This document shows, piece by piece, positions 1 through 12,287 of a stretch of DNA of 64,000 nt; the first letter of the stretch is position 1, and every line of letters begins with the position of its first letter. The DNA comes from Rehmannia glutinosa. Lineage: Eukaryota > Streptophyta > Magnoliopsida > Lamiales > Orobanchaceae. The notes beneath the pieces were generated by a model. It was given only the letters and a program-made list of their open reading frames with translations. It had not been told where the DNA came from and did no database searches. Location of the stretch: NCBI GenBank assembly GCA_016081115.2, contig CM071934.1, forward strand, positions 58,451,267 to 58,515,266, in the 5' to 3' direction. The translations under genes were made by a program, and so were the position numbers.

Positions 1-880
1 ACTTGGGCAATGTGGCCAAGGACATTCTTTACAAAACTTTAGACAAAGCCATGTTCAACAAAGTCAAATCATGCAAAACGGCAAAAGAAATCAGGACAAG
101 CTAACCTTGATTTGCGAAGGCTCGAGCAAATCAAAGAAAATAAACTATCTCATGTTGTACAAAAATTTGAAAATTTTAAGATGCTTGCAGGAGAAACCTT
201 GGATCACCGGATGCTCGGTTCACGGAAATTACCAATGAACTATCTATACTTGGATAGGAATATACACATAAGGAAATGTGTATGAAGATTCTAAGAAATC
301 TCCCAACCGAGTGGGATATGAAAGTCATGGCCATGAGACATTCCATGGACCTATCAAAAACATCCAACCATGAGCTATTCTCGGATCTCAAAGCCTACGA
401 ATTTGAGTGAGAATAAAGATCAGAAGAGACAACATGTTTCCCAAAACAATTTGCTCTAATTGTCAAAGATGGCAAAAGAGCCGAGGTCAAAGAGGTCATT
501 GACCAAGAGGAAATCGAATCGATGGTTAAAAGGTTCAACAAGTTCTTCAATAAGAACTATAAAAGCAAAGGTGAATCCTCCGAGAAGACGCTCGGCTCCT
601 CCAAGTCAAGGGAAGACAGACCACCCAAGAGAGCGAGCATCAAAAGTTGAATATCAAAGAGCCGACAATCCAAGGGATGGAAAGAATCGATCAAAAAGTT
701 GAAAATATATCTTTGAACTGCAGAAACCTGGTCACTATGCCATTGAATGCCCATATCCTCGTAGTCAACAAATACAAGAATGAAGAGGAAAGAAAAGTCT
801 TCAAAGAAAGAAGACAGAAAAGAGAAAGGCAATGTTGGTCGATAGATCTAATGACGATACTGAAGTCAAAAGACACAAAT
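1..880 (+). pseudogene. gag: Sirevirus A gag, N-terminal part (UBN2-like), broken
   Basis: Gag would form the virus-like particle that packages element RNA. The first bases encode a stretch with KTLDKAMFNKVKSCKTAKE in one frame. After a frameshift comes LTLICEG, then a segment rich in K and E. This is the UBN2-type gag seen again in elements B and C. A CCHC zinc-knuckle remnant (CRNPGHYAIEC pattern) lies near 718-753. At least four frame changes and several stops occur. The reading frame is cut at 880 by a solo LTR and resumes at 2463. The start codon is outside the window. Confidence 0.7.
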
Positions 881-2456
881 TGTTGGGAAATTTATTGTTT
901 AGATTTTGATGAATGCCATGTAAAACTTAGAATAGGAAGTTGGCACCCCAATTTTTGTTGTAAACTCGCATTTGTAATAAATAGGGCTGGTCAAGCCGAG
1001 TTAAGTCGGCTATGCCCAAACATGCAAGAAGACAATCGAGACTAGAAGGAAGACTCATTGCAAGACAAATGAGTATGGCAAAGAAGAGAAGACGGAACTC
1101 TATCAAGGAGCAAATGAGATGCGGTGAGTGGAGTATCGATCAAGTCAACTCAATAAAAGCCAAGTCTCAAGTTGAAGTGACAGAAGAGTCATCCATGATT
1201 GGAAGTCGACTCTAAGTCACCTGGGGAAAACAAGGAAATGCGAATCAAGTCGAGATAATCAAAAAGATCCGTTGCCGCGTAAATCAAGAGAATTACTTAA
1301 ACAAGTAATATCTCCATGCTACCTTTCTCAAGTGCTCGACCCTTAAGCGTGCAAAAGGAATAAACCAATGGGAAGCACTACACCGTGTCGAACTCGAAAA
1401 GGTGAAGAACAATTCATACGAGGAAATGGCAATTCCAAGGATCGCAACAAGACAAGCCAACGACCACAAGTGACTTTCAAAAATAAGCCTATCTCTTCAA
1501 CGGGCAGATTTTTGAAAGATCACTATAAAAGGCTGAGGAATAACTCTGAGAAGAGATGACGCAGACTACATAGGTTACCTTGACCATACAAGCAAGAAAG
1601 AAACAATTTTGTAACCTGAAATATTCTCAAGTTATTAAACGCTTAATCCTCAAGCCTACACTACGAAGAACATGAATCCAACACTCACCCGTGAAGGAAA
1701 GATAACTTCAATCGGTTGAAGAGGAAATTATCAAGAATCAAGGGGTCTACATTCCACGAAGGATTGTAGGAAGGTTCAAGGTCGAACCAAGTCTTGAGCT
1801 TTTGGAGGGCTTCGTGATCAAATCCAAAGAGCTTGAGCAAGTGGGTCAGTAGTAGCAAGCGCAATTGCCTGTGAAAAAGCCGAGTCGTCACGAGAAGCCA
1901 CCGAGTGATCAAGGCGTCTCGGCACTAAGTCCCAAAGGATCAAGTCACCGTGTGATCAAGACTTGTATCCGGGACTTTACCACTTTGTATCTTGATCAAT
2001 ACCTAGTGGATTCCTCCGGGAGTTGGAGAAGAGAGGAGAAAAAATTACCCCATCTTGAACCTCTATAAAAATCTTATTGTGTCATTTACATTTCAAAGAC
2101 TCTAATTCTTGCATCATATTTGTTTAATTCTCACGACATATTTGCTATCCATTAGATAATCTCTAAGTACTAAATCAAGCTCTAAATCTCTACTTAACCA
2201 AACTTAAGGGTGTTAAGTCTTCCCAATAAAAACAAACCACAATTGAGTTAATTTAGACTTAATAATGAGTTATTCCATCAACAAATCGATTGAGTCTCAT
2301 TGAGAGACTAACTCTACGATTAACTAAATTGTCTGTCACCAAGGACACAAAATTGTGTAGTATCAACTCTGTAGATTTAAAAGGATTAAATCAAAATTTG
2401 GTAAGGTTTATTCAACCCCCTTCTAAACCTTACACTTACACCCCTTGGGACCTACA
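881..2456 (+). mobile_element. Solo LTR of the Sirevirus A family inside gag of A
   Basis: The 1576 bp segment starts TGTTGGGAAATT and ends GGGACCTACA. It aligns along its length with the 3' LTR of A at 12288-13843. It is flanked directly by ACAAAT (875-880 and 2457-2462), a target-site duplication. The sequence to its right is gag, not a primer-binding site. It is therefore a solo LTR, left when a complete inserted element lost its interior by LTR-LTR recombination. It is inserted into an element of its own family. Confidence 0.88.
1524..1532 (+). promoter_or_regulatory. Candidate TATA box of the solo LTR
   Basis: TATAAAAGG lies about 640 bp into the LTR and is conserved at the equivalent place in the 3' LTR of A (12923-12931). 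A second, weaker match TATAAAAA lies at 2064-2071. Promoter function is inferred from position only. Confidence 0.45.
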
Positions 2457-2462
2457 ACAAAT

Positions 2463-3690
2463 GACTCGAGTAGTAGAAGGCCGACTACTCAAGTGACTCG
2501 ATGAAGAAGCCTTGATCCGTCTAATGGCTAAAGAACAAAACCAACTCGACCAAGAAGATGAGGTACACTCTAACTCATCACACTCGATTCTAGTGATAGT
2601 GATTGTGACACACACACTTCATCGCCCACGATCTTTATGATTCATTAGGCAAAATGATGAAAGATTTTGAACACATTAAATCCTCACACACACCACTAAA
2701 TGAGGAGAACAACCTACTTAAGAGCCAAAACTCACAAAATTGACTAAGGAGCCGAGTACTCTAAGTCAAATAGGCGATGAGAATAAAAGTCTAAAAATTT
2801 GAAAATGCTAAGCTAATAGCGAGAGATAGCTGCTATAGAAAAGAGGAGAATGATCTCAAAAATGTGATTGCCTCATTCACTAAGGCATCTAAATCATTGG
2901 ATGATCTTATTATGAGTCAAAGAGAATGTGGAGACAAAACAAAGGCTTAGGATTCAATTCCTCAATGCTATGTCAAGCTCCAAAAGAGATTTTGGAAAAA
3001 GGATCTTCAAGTAATGAAGTATCTCTAAAATCCAAAACTCCAAATGGTGCACACACATTTATTCCAAGCACAATCACAAGCAAACTGGCCTTGGTTATAA
3101 AGGAAAAGGAAAACAACATTGAGTATCTTTGAGAAGACAACAGAGAAGAAATCCAGTAGAGTCCTCAAAGAAACTCCAAACAGAGATACTCAGAAAGATG
3201 AAACAGAGCTACCAAAAACCCCGTGGAAGCTCTATAAAAGAAACACATATGATGGGAATGGTAGAAAATACCTAAGCCAAGCTGATTGGAATAATGTGAA
3301 CTATCAACAAAGACCTATGGAATATAAGCTGAAGTGGCAAAGGCCTAGAACTCAAAGAAAGGCCATTCCAAAGGCATAAGAGCTTTCATCAAAGACTCAT
3401 ATGCACCCAAGCACTACACTCGAGATATCACAACTACCCAAAGAAGGCAATTGCTAAAACACATACACATGCATACGACAAAAGAGACAGTTGTATGAAC
3501 CTAGAACCCCAAGCAATTTGCCAAAATTAATTATGATTATGGCACCGATAGATGGAAACCCCTTAGAGTCAAATCATTTGGCTATAGGTTGGTTGGATCA
3601 TCTTATAATACTAACCCCTCGGGACCCAGGCAAGTATGGGTACCTAAAACCTAACTTCCTTGATTGCGAGGTTCGGGAGCGGTGAGTGCC
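2463..3690 (+). pseudogene. gag: Sirevirus A gag C-terminal part and gag-pol linker, broken
   Basis: Immediately right of the solo LTR the coding sequence continues with a Ser/Arg-rich and acidic stretch, then a region with KGLGFNS, SSSNEVS and KSKTPN. It is followed by a basic linker with RNTYDGNGRKYLSQADWNNV and MEYKLKWQRP. The same segments in the same order occur on the - strand in B (22300-23300) and C (34620-34860 and 38865-39600). This confirms that 1-880 and 2463 onward were once contiguous. Frame changes and stops are frequent. The function of the linker is unknown. Confidence 0.65.
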
Positions 3691-5250
3691 AAGGAACCTG
3701 GTACATGGATAGTGGTCGCCCGGACACGACAGAAACATGAAAAATCTATCAAAATTCAAGGAAGTCGAGGTGCAAAAGTCATATTTGGAGGAATGAAGCT
3801 CCGGGAGAAATAAGAGACATTGGATCTATCAAGAAAAATGGATTAGAAATCACGGATGTTGCATATGTTGAAGGACTCAACCTCAACTCCGCTAAGCATA
3901 AGTCAACTCGTGACAAAGGCTACAATGTTGGATTTAACATGGGTATATGCCAAATCAAAGACATCAATCCAATGAAGTTGTCTTTGCAAGGATGCGGAAC
4001 AAAAGAACATGTATGTGGTAGATTGGTCAACAACAACACCAAGCACTGTCATTGCTTAAAAGCACAATCGAATCAAGTTGGTGGGCATAAGAAGCTGAGT
4101 CACCTAAACTTCAAAACAATTAACAAACTTGCCAGAAGTAATCTTGTAGAAGGACTTCCAGACTCAGTATACAAGAAGGAGAGTATATGTGATGCATGCC
4201 AGATGGGAAAGCAAATCAAATCATCATTCAAAGAAAAGACATGTCCATCTTCAACAAGAATATTGCACCTGCTACATATGGATCTGTTTGGTCCAGTGGA
4301 ACCAGCTAGCATAAGTGGGAAGAAATACACCTTGGTGGTAGTAGATGACTACTCAAGATATACATGGACAATATTCATGTGTAAAAAGAAAGAAACTCTG
4401 CAAAACTACCACAACTGATGAAGAGAATACAAAACGAGAAGAGTCAAACCATTATCAAAATAAGATATGACAGAGGAACTGAGTTTGTCAATGGTATAAT
4501 AACTCGATCTTGTATTGAAAATGGTATTGGTCATGAATTATCTGCGCAAGGACTCCACAACAAAATGGAGTTGCGAAAAGAAGGAATAGAACTCTCAAAG
4601 AAGCGAAAAGGACCATGTTAGGTAGGCGGTAGGCTGCTAAAAGATTTTGGGGTGAAGCAATAAACACAACATGCTATACTCAAAATAGATGCATGATAAA
4701 AACAGACTGACTAACAAAGACTCCTATGAGATTTGGACATGGAGAAAGCTAAATGTTGCATACTTCAAAATATCGGATGCAAATGCTTCATCCACAACAA
4801 TGACAAAGATAATTTCAAGGCTTTTGATGCTAAAGATGATGAAGGTATCTTCTTAGGATACTCAAATTTGAAGCAAAGCCTCTACGAGTGCTCAACAAGA
4901 GGACAATGGTTACGAAGAATCCATCCATGTGGTGTTTGATGAACCAAATGTAAATGGAGAAAACATTGAGGAGTCACCGATAAGTTTCGAATCAACCTAC
5001 CATGCGAGAAGAGTCCCTATGTTGAAGTCAAGCCGGAGTTATAAGTCCGGATGAAGATGAGATAGCCGAGTCTCAAAGACAAATGGAAAATCTGCGCTAA
5101 GTGATGATGAGAGAGCGATCAAAATAACACGGTGCAAGACGATCAATCCACTAACTTACTCCAACTTTGATGTAAGATGGTGAGAGATCATCCACCGAAC
5201 TAATCATTGGAGATGTAAGAGAAGGTGTAAAAACTAGATCCAAAACTCAA
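3691..5250 (+). pseudogene. pol: Sirevirus A protease-like site, GAG-pre-integrase and integrase, broken
   Basis: The copia protease-type motif WYMDSG is at 3699-3716. An open stretch at 3939-4418 (159 aa) holds the integrase HHCC zinc-binding module: H-x-H in HKKLSHLNFKTINKLARSNL, then CDACQMGKQ. It also holds the start of the catalytic core, with the first Asp in HMDLFGPV and then VVDDYSRYTW. The second catalytic Asp is in YDRGTEF (about 4465-4486), after a frameshift near 4420. The C-terminal part, with CFIHNNDKDNF and FLGYS, follows at 4733-4939. The enzyme would insert element cDNA into the chromosome. The catalytic Glu region is degraded and several stops make it inactive. Confidence 0.8.
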
Positions 5251-6160
5251 CAAGAAGCAATGTTCACTTGCTTCATCTCACAAATAGAACCAAAAGACGT
5301 GTCACAAGCATTGGATGACACACACTGGATTCAAGCCATGCAAGAAGAGCTAAATCATTTGAAAGGAACAAAGTGTGGGAATTGGTTCAAATGCCAACCC
5401 ATCAAAATGTTATTGGCACTAAATGGGTGTTCGAAACAAGATGAATGAGGAAGGCTCTGTGGTAACAAACAAAGCAAGATTGGTAGCCAAAGGGTATTAC
5501 CAAGAAGAAGGAATAGATTTTGATAAAACCTTTGCCCTCGTGTCAAGATTGGGAGCCATAAGGATTTTTCTTTGCCTATGCGACTCACAAGAACTTTATT
5601 GTATATCAAATGGATGTAAAGAGTGCATTTCTTAATGGTTTATTGGAAGAAGAAATGTATGTTGAACAACCTCCAGGATTTAAGCGAGAAGACTCTTGGA
5701 GATAAGGTATACAAACTCAAGAAGGCTTTATATGGATTGAAACATGCACCCGCAGCATGGTATGATACATTATCACAATTCCTAATTGAGAACGGATTCA
5801 CAAAAGGCAAAGTGGATAGAACGCTCTTGAGAATTCAAGATGGGAAGAGTATACCTTTGCTTGTTCAAATATATGTGGATGACATCATCTTTGGATCCAC
5901 AAACAAAGAGTCATGTGATAAATTCTCAAATCTCATGCAAAGCAAATTCGAAATGAGCATGATGGGAGAGTGACATTCTTCCTTGGACTCCAAGTGAAAC
6001 AACCGAAGGATGGAACCTTCATAAGTCGGACAAAATACACCAGAGATTTAATGAAGAAATTTGGTATGGAAGAGAAGTCTTACGTGAAAATACCAATGAA
6101 TACATCGATCAAAATGGACATGGATGCGGATGGCAAGCATGTAGATCAAACAAGATACTG
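5251..6160 (+). pseudogene. pol: Sirevirus A reverse transcriptase (RVT_2), broken
   Basis: This is the copia-type RT domain that would copy element RNA into DNA. In order: WIQAMQEELNHL (about 5330), KARLVAKGYYQEEGIDF (5475-5525), a degraded QMDVKSAFLNG block, then LYGLKHAPAAWYDTL (5731-5770) and the catalytic YVDD at 5872-5883, followed by IIFGSTN. After FEMSMMGE a stop interrupts the frame near 5970, then FFLGLQVKQPKDGTFIS follows. Frameshifts near 5440, 5560 and 5620 break the domain into three ORFs. The active-site Asp pair is intact, unlike in element B. Confidence 0.85.
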
Positions 6161-6807
6161 AGCACTTATTGGATCATTGCTCATCTCACAAAGAAGAGCC
6201 GACATCACCTTTGTTGTAGGTGTATGTGCAAGATTTCAATATGCTCCAAAAGAAAGCCATATAACCGCAACCAAGAGGATCTTGAGATATTTGAAAGGAA
6301 GCCAAGAAGTTGGCTTGTGGTATCCTAAGGAAGGTGGATTCAAGCTAATTGGTTATTCGGACTCGACTATCTTTGGATGTAGAGTTGACAGAAAAGCACC
6401 TCGGCACATGTCGAAAGCTTGGAAATAGGCTAATTTCTGGTTTAGCAAAAAGCAAAATTCAATAGCCACCTCTACAATGAAGCGAGAATACATAGTTGCG
6501 GGCAAATTGTTGTGCCCAAGTTTTATGGATGAGACAAAGAAATGAGAGACTATGAGGTTGAAGAAAAGGAAATTCCAATTATGTGTGATAACACAAGTGC
6601 AATTGCAATCACTCAAAATCCTATGTTGCACTCAAGAACAAAGCACATCGATGTCAAATATCACTTCATAAGAGACCATGTTGAAAAGAAGAACATCACT
6701 TTGAATATATCTCAACCGATAAGCGATTAGGCGACATATTCACAAAACCATTATGTGAATCAAGATTTGAAGAACTCAAGCATGAGTTAGGGTTAATTGA
6801 AATTTGA
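6161..6807 (+). pseudogene. pol: Sirevirus A RNase H domain, broken
   Basis: The copia RNase H follows RT. Visible blocks are VCARFQYAPKESH with ATKRILRYLKGSQEVGLWYP (about 6219-6325), LIGYSDS holding the first active-site Asp (near 6348), a degraded middle, CDNTSAIAITQNP with another active-site Asp (about 6580-6620), then SRTKHIDVKYHFIRDHV. The C-terminal IFTKPL is separated by a stop. The frame ends with GLIEI and TGA at 6805-6807, which is the natural end of pol in this family. It would degrade the RNA strand in RNA/DNA hybrids. Confidence 0.8.
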
Positions 6808-7350
6808 GTTAACACTTAGAAGACTCAAGAAAAGAGATGAAACACGAAAAGAGGAAAAAGAGTCGAACTCCTAATTGACTAAGTGAATCACCCGTATCGG
6901 AAAGTCGGTTGTACCGAGTTAGGCGACAGTAAGTCACAAAGAGAGAAGTGAGAAGAAGGATTGAATCGGCTAAGGAGTAAGCCGAGTTATTTATGAGCAA
7001 AGTGACAAAAACGCGGTCGTTTTTACTAAGCGGGAATGTTTTTAAGAATGACGTCGAAATAATTATGACGTGTCGATCAAAAAAGCACACCAAGCTTATG
7101 ATTGGATATAAATGCTTTGCCGCATTAAATGCTAATGTCGGCGTGCAAGATCTAAGCCGTTGAGTTTGATCAAATTTCAAAAACCACCCGCACGTCCTTT
7201 CATAAAACATACTTATACCATTTCGTCCGATTTTCTCTCACTTTACCAAAACTGTTCATCTCTCTCAAAGGCAAAAGAAAGAAACTTTCTCTCAAAACCC
7301 TACAACTCCTCAAGATCATTTTCTAAGATTCATTCGGTAAAACACTCGAA
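6808..7350 (+). other. Untranslated spacer between pol and the 3' ORF of Sirevirus A
   Basis: No supportable ORF is present. The spacer is conserved on the - strand in B (18330-18930) and C (31530-32100), including an ATTAAATGC / ATTGGATATAAATG region. A conserved spacer with a TATA-like ATATAAATG could carry expression signals for the downstream ORF, but that is inference. Confidence 0.5.
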
Positions 7351-10300
7351 ATGACACCTACTCATGATTTCGTCAAGCTAGAAAGCAAATCCATCTTTGG
7401 GTCTCTTGTGGATTTCGATGGTATGGTTAAGCGGTCCGACGACACCCTCGTGAAGAAGATTCTTTGAGAAATTGGAAACATCTGGGCTGAAGCCGTTTTT
7501 GACATTGGAGTTTCCGATGACCTATGTAGAAGAGGTCGCACAGTTCTACGTGAACGCCGAAGTTCACGATGAGGGCATCAAGTCCTCTGTTCACGGAAAA
7601 GAGTTCACCATCACCGCCAGGATTTGTGAGAACAACATGCTTGTTGCTTAGGGGAAGGAGTGCCGGGAGATTCATGAAGCTGAGGTTGACTGACTATTCT
7701 TTGCTTGGAAGGAAGTAGCCAAGTCCGATTTGTCTTTGCAAAAGTGGTCTACACACTAACAAGAGGTCGCTTTGAAAGAGACTACCACAAATTCTCGGAC
7801 ATTGTTGCCAAATGCATAGACATTAAATTTGGCGGCTTTGACCGATTGTCCAAAGCTAAATTAATCGTAATGGCTGCGATCATTGAAGAAAAGAAGGTGA
7901 ATTGGGCTGAGTTTGTATACGGCAGACTGCGAATATTGGGAACAAATCCTTCAAGGAGGATGGTACGCGTTTGGAGGTTCCCGAGATACGGCCTTGTGAT
8001 TGACCGGATGATGGAAGTAAAAGGGGTACCTCTTCGTCATGGAAAGGCGTTCCATGTAAACAATAGGATGTTTCGATCAAACCTCTCTGGCGCACGAAGA
8101 GAGCTTACGCTAAGAGGGCTGATCACGAGTGAGGGGGAATCACCGACCACTGAAGATTCAAATGTCTCCTCACCTCCCAAGAAGATCTATTGCTAAGAAA
8201 ACGCTACCCGGCTGACAAAGAAAAAAAGAAATTTGCACCTGCCCCGTAGCCGAGTCACACCCCCGCAACCATGTCTCCCCGCCGCCCCTGCAGCCCATGA
8301 GAGAAGGAACCATTAATCCCTTCTCCGGTGATCAAGAAGAAGAGGAGATCGCCACAACAAGGAAGGCAAATGCCTCTAAGACAATCTGAAGGCATTTACC
8401 TTCAACGAACTAGAGGAAGTGGAACCGGATGTTCCTCTGGTGAAAACAAAAAAAGAAGAAGAATTTCCAAGCTCTCCGAGCTTGAGAAAACGGCCGAAAG
8501 TCTACCACTCACCGGAAAAGATACCCGAGGCTGGCTTGGAGAAGTAGAGTCTTGGAAGTTATCGATGAAACGGCTAAGTCTGATGAGGCCGATCAACGAG
8601 GCAACTCGAAGACCAGTAGAAACGAAACGGTAAGGAACAAGGAATAGCCGAGACAACCGAATCACCTATTGATAGGGTTGTGTCTCCGCCTTTATAACGG
8701 AGGCTACCGAAGATGTCGGCGGCAAAGTTTGCTACCCTCAATCCCGATCTCGAGGGACATCGGGGAGATGATGACAGGGATAATGATGTGATGATCCTAT
8801 CCCCACCATACCCGGACATTCAAAATCGTCCTGCGAGAATGGAGGAAATGGAAGGCCGAGTCGATCCAGGGAACAATTCCAAAGACCGGAATTCATTGAA
8901 GAAGAAGACGAACTGATGAACTTCCTCGGATTGACCAATGTGGTGCAAGCTCTTGATGAAGAAAATTGTTTGGACATTCTAAATATCTTTAAAGAGAAGG
9001 AGAAAGAAAGATTGGCAGAAGAAGCTGAGGCACGTGAGAAGGCCAGCATCTGCCCTCTCACCGCACCACGTAACATACACATCCTCACCTCGACATTCTA
9101 TCGAAAAAGTGATGAGGATCACGGACCTGTTCTTTTGCCCACGAAAGAGTTGCAAATGCAGCAAGCAATGCGAAAATCCGAATCCTACATGAGCAAAGAA
9201 TGATGGAGGGACCAGGGGAGTCATCCAAATCACAGCTGGAGATAGATCCTATGGGAGTGGTGCAGCATATTGCCACTGTTGTCGCTGCCACCACTTCCCC
9301 AGCTCATTCGGAGGAAGGTATTAAGGGAATTGGCGATGAAACTGGGATTGTGGGGACCCCAGTCGAGCCAACCCCTAATGAAGGTGTCTTACCACCTGCC
9401 CCAACGGCTGAATACTCAATGGGAACAGTAGGAGTCCGGAGATGAGTGACCCCATTCAAGTCACTCGGTGGTGTGCCACCGGGAGGGGGATACTCCCTCC
9501 ACCATCTGCAGCAAGGTCGGAGGATGTTGCGGTGACTCCACAACGAATCTTGGAGGCGAAGTGGAGAAGGAACAACAACAGAATACACAACAAGTTGTCA
9601 TCAACGAGGCTCGGACAATTGCGACTCTCTCGGTGAGGTGCCAATCGCTCTCACAGCCAATGACACTGCGATGCGATCGAGGAACAGGAAGGAACGCGCC
9701 CGGGAGTTAACACTGGGCAATGAAAGTGCAATTCATGGAGTTGAGACTCCAATGGATGCCACCTCGAAAGACCCCAAGACATTGACACTGTCGAAAGGGA
9801 TGTCAAGGCCTCGCTGCGCTTGAGACTGTAGGAGGTAATGAAGGCCAACGGGAGGTTGAGACTTCCCGGTAAAGAGATCAAGCACATAACATCCCTCCCG
9901 CAATCATTGATCCATCGAGAAAAGGAGATAAGTGCTCTTCACTATTCCCGTGATAATCCCGATGTAACTTTTCCGGATCCGGGTGAAGATGAAGTGAGTC
10001 ATCCCCTATTGCGGATCCAAAAGACTCACCACGAGAATGTTCCAACCACGATTAAGTCTAACCTCAAGACTACTCGCCAAACATTCAACTTTGATGATGA
10101 GCCACCCATGGAAATCTCATCATCGTCCGATGATGCTTCGATATGGCCGAGACCATCAACTCATTTGGAAAAACCAACAGACCGACGAAGCTGTTAAGAC
10201 AAATTGAGGCTCGGCAAGTCGGGTCGACTTCACAATGCACCACACGGTGAACAGAGTCCATCGCGAGCTCCCAAGCTGCAAAGAGGTTCAACTCCACAGG

Positions 10301-11705
10301 GGACTTCACGAGCACCAATTATCATTGAACAGTTCGAGATGCCCGTGATGATCCTTTTGTAGAATCATTTCCCTTCTCTCTCGGAGGTACCGACCTCCCC
10401 GAAGAATCAGCTAGAGATCACGAGCGCTTCCACGTACTGATCCCGTTATTCCATCGACACCATTGTTCCAAATTTGTTGACTATGACTTTGACGCCGCTT
10501 GGCCGTCCAAAGTTCGGGAAGTTTTCAAAGCCTTATTTGCTGAGATTGAAAAGATGGAGAGGCACCAGGCCTCACCGGACATGAGGTGGATAACGAGATG
10601 CCAACCTTACTGGCGATTTGCAAGGCATAATAGTCGATCCGGAATGGTGGCAACGAAGAGACAATGCGTGTGAACAAGCTCGATATTTCAGGATATTGTT
10701 CAACAAGTTGCTAGTCTCGGGCGAGAGAATGCTGATGCAAAGACAAAATTGCAAGAGCACATCGAACAAATGCATGAATCTCACACCTCGAGAGATAAAG
10801 TCTGCTGCGTGAACATAATAAGAACGAGCTCTGCGCATGGAAGAGAACATGGATCGAAAATTCAGTCTTCTCATGGCCGAGATGAAGTTGGTAGCAAAAT
10901 GAATCCAACGCCACTCGCTCGAGTTCCGTGCATCATACTCCGCAGCCATTCGACGAGAACTCGATTATCGCCAGACTAGACTTCATGATTGCTAGCTTGT
11001 TTCCGGGGGTTCCTCTCTCATTTGATGATGCCAAAAAGGGGAAGAGGAATACCTAAAGCGCTGGGATCTCAAATCGAGAAGGAGGACGAATGTGAAGGGA
11101 AAGACAATGAGTAAGTAATAAGAGAGAAGAAAGGAAAATCATGTTGAGGAAAGGTTCGAAATATGTGACCTTGATGATTGCTAAAACCCCCAACAAGGTC
11201 TTGTCACACTGATGTCATCAAAGAAACTCCCGATGACTCTGCCACTCCAACACTGCGGTACCTATGGCCGAAAAGAGAAAGCGATTGAAGCGGGGATGAA
11301 GGAAGTGGAAGGAAAGATGAATGCCCGAGTTATGGATATTCTCAAACAACATGGAGGCATTCCAACAGACAGACACCTATGCCATTTCGGATGCCGGAAC
11401 CGAGGCAAGATCTTTGATGAATTCAAGACGCTCGCATCCCAAGGTTACTTCGCAAACATGTCCATGGCTCGAAGCACGGGATTTGTCTTGGGAAAAGGGT
11501 CTCAAACTATGTGAAGAAGGCGACAGGCGTGCGTGACTCTGGCGATCACTCTGCTGGTCACTCTGCTAGTCACTCACTGGGAAAAAGAAGACCCCAAGAT
11601 AATACACGCCCGAGGCGGAGGAAGAGGCAGCGAGTGGTGGAGGAAGAGGTTTCGGACCTAGATCTCTCCCAAAATATTGAGTATATAGATCTAGGAAAGA
11701 AATGA
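7351..11705 (+). pseudogene. Long 3' ORF of Sirevirus A in the env-like position, broken
   Basis: The proposed start ATG at 7351 opens MTPTHDFVKLESKSIFGS, and C has a matching start near 31510. The N-terminal part has FYVNAEVHDEGIKSSVHGKE and, in the best ORF (7705-8196, 163 aa), RGRFERDYHKF and LSKAKLIVMAAIIEEKKVNW. This pattern resembles the 'putative plant transposon protein' domain of plant retroelement ORFs. The middle (8300-10400) is hydrophilic and charged, with a K/E-rich helix EKEKERLAEEAEAREKA near 8990. The C-terminal part has a second helical block (EKAIEAGMKEVEGKMNARVM, about 11277) and a basic tail with RPRRRKRQR. No signal peptide or membrane segment is visible, so viral envelope function is not supported. 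Its role is unknown. Confidence 0.6.
11033..11049 (+). promoter_or_regulatory. Polypurine-tract-like motif inside the 3' ORF of A
   Basis: AAAAAGGGGAAGAGGAA is preceded by GATGATGCC. The true polypurine tract at 12274-12287 sits in a similar context. An equivalent motif occurs in C at 27688-27704 on the - strand. Multiple polypurine tracts have been reported for Sireviruses. Use as a plus-strand primer here is inference. Confidence 0.4.
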
Positions 11706-12273
11706 GGGATCTATTGGGCTGGATTTGTGAAATAGCCAACCTGCAAGTGGCTAAGAATAATCTTTGAGTATGTGAAGAGAATTGAAGAGGAAAATAAGAG
11801 ACAAACTCAGCTATGGGAGGAAAGACAAGAAAGATTGAGAAGAGATGAAGGCTGCCGGAAGGCGTATGAGAAAAAGAAGCAAATGAAGATGAGAAAAAGA
11901 GAAAGAGGTCGAAGATGACAGAGTGAAGGAGATGAAACAAGGAGGCGTGAAGGAGATGAAGTGTTCTTTATCCACCCCTTCATGTATTTTACTATATAAA
12001 TACATTCTATGTAAGTCTTCAGACACGAATAAAATTGTACAATTTCTATACTTGTGTAGATATAGAACAAAGATGGTTACTTTAAGTTCCATTTAAGCTC
12101 GATACATTTTCTTTTGGTTCAAGCTCGATACACTTTGTAAACACTATGTAAAGAACAAGAATGTTATGATCAATAAAAGATCGAATCTAAGCATACATTC
12201 GTGATTCTACATTTGTCTGTATGTATCTTTGTTGTTTAATTATTGTATGAATGTTTTAAGTTTTGGCATCATC
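11706..12273 (+). other. 3' untranslated region of Sirevirus A
   Basis: This stretch lies between the stop of the long 3' ORF and the polypurine tract. It has purine-rich runs such as GAGGAAAATAAGAGACA and an AT-rich end. No ORF here has any supporting features. Confidence 0.5.
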
Positions 12274-12287
12274 AAAAAGGGGGAAAT
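12274..12287 (+). promoter_or_regulatory. Polypurine tract of Sirevirus A
   Basis: AAAAAGGGGGAAAT directly abuts the TGTTGGG start of the 3' LTR. This is the plus-strand priming site, and the position fixes the LTR start. The same tract is at 26509-26522 on the - strand for element C. Confidence 0.85.

Noticed and set aside
1..7000. Frequent single-base indels in ORFs as a programmed frameshift system
   Set aside because: The indels occur in every old element and differ between copies. Decay or base-calling error explains them better.
7351..11705. Viral envelope gene
   Set aside because: The position is env-like, but no signal peptide, membrane anchor or cysteine pattern of a glycoprotein is visible.
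11807..12092. Two - strand ORFs of 87-93 aa with hydrophobic residues
   Set aside because: They run antisense through the 3' UTR of Sirevirus A. Their hydrophobicity comes from complement purine runs.
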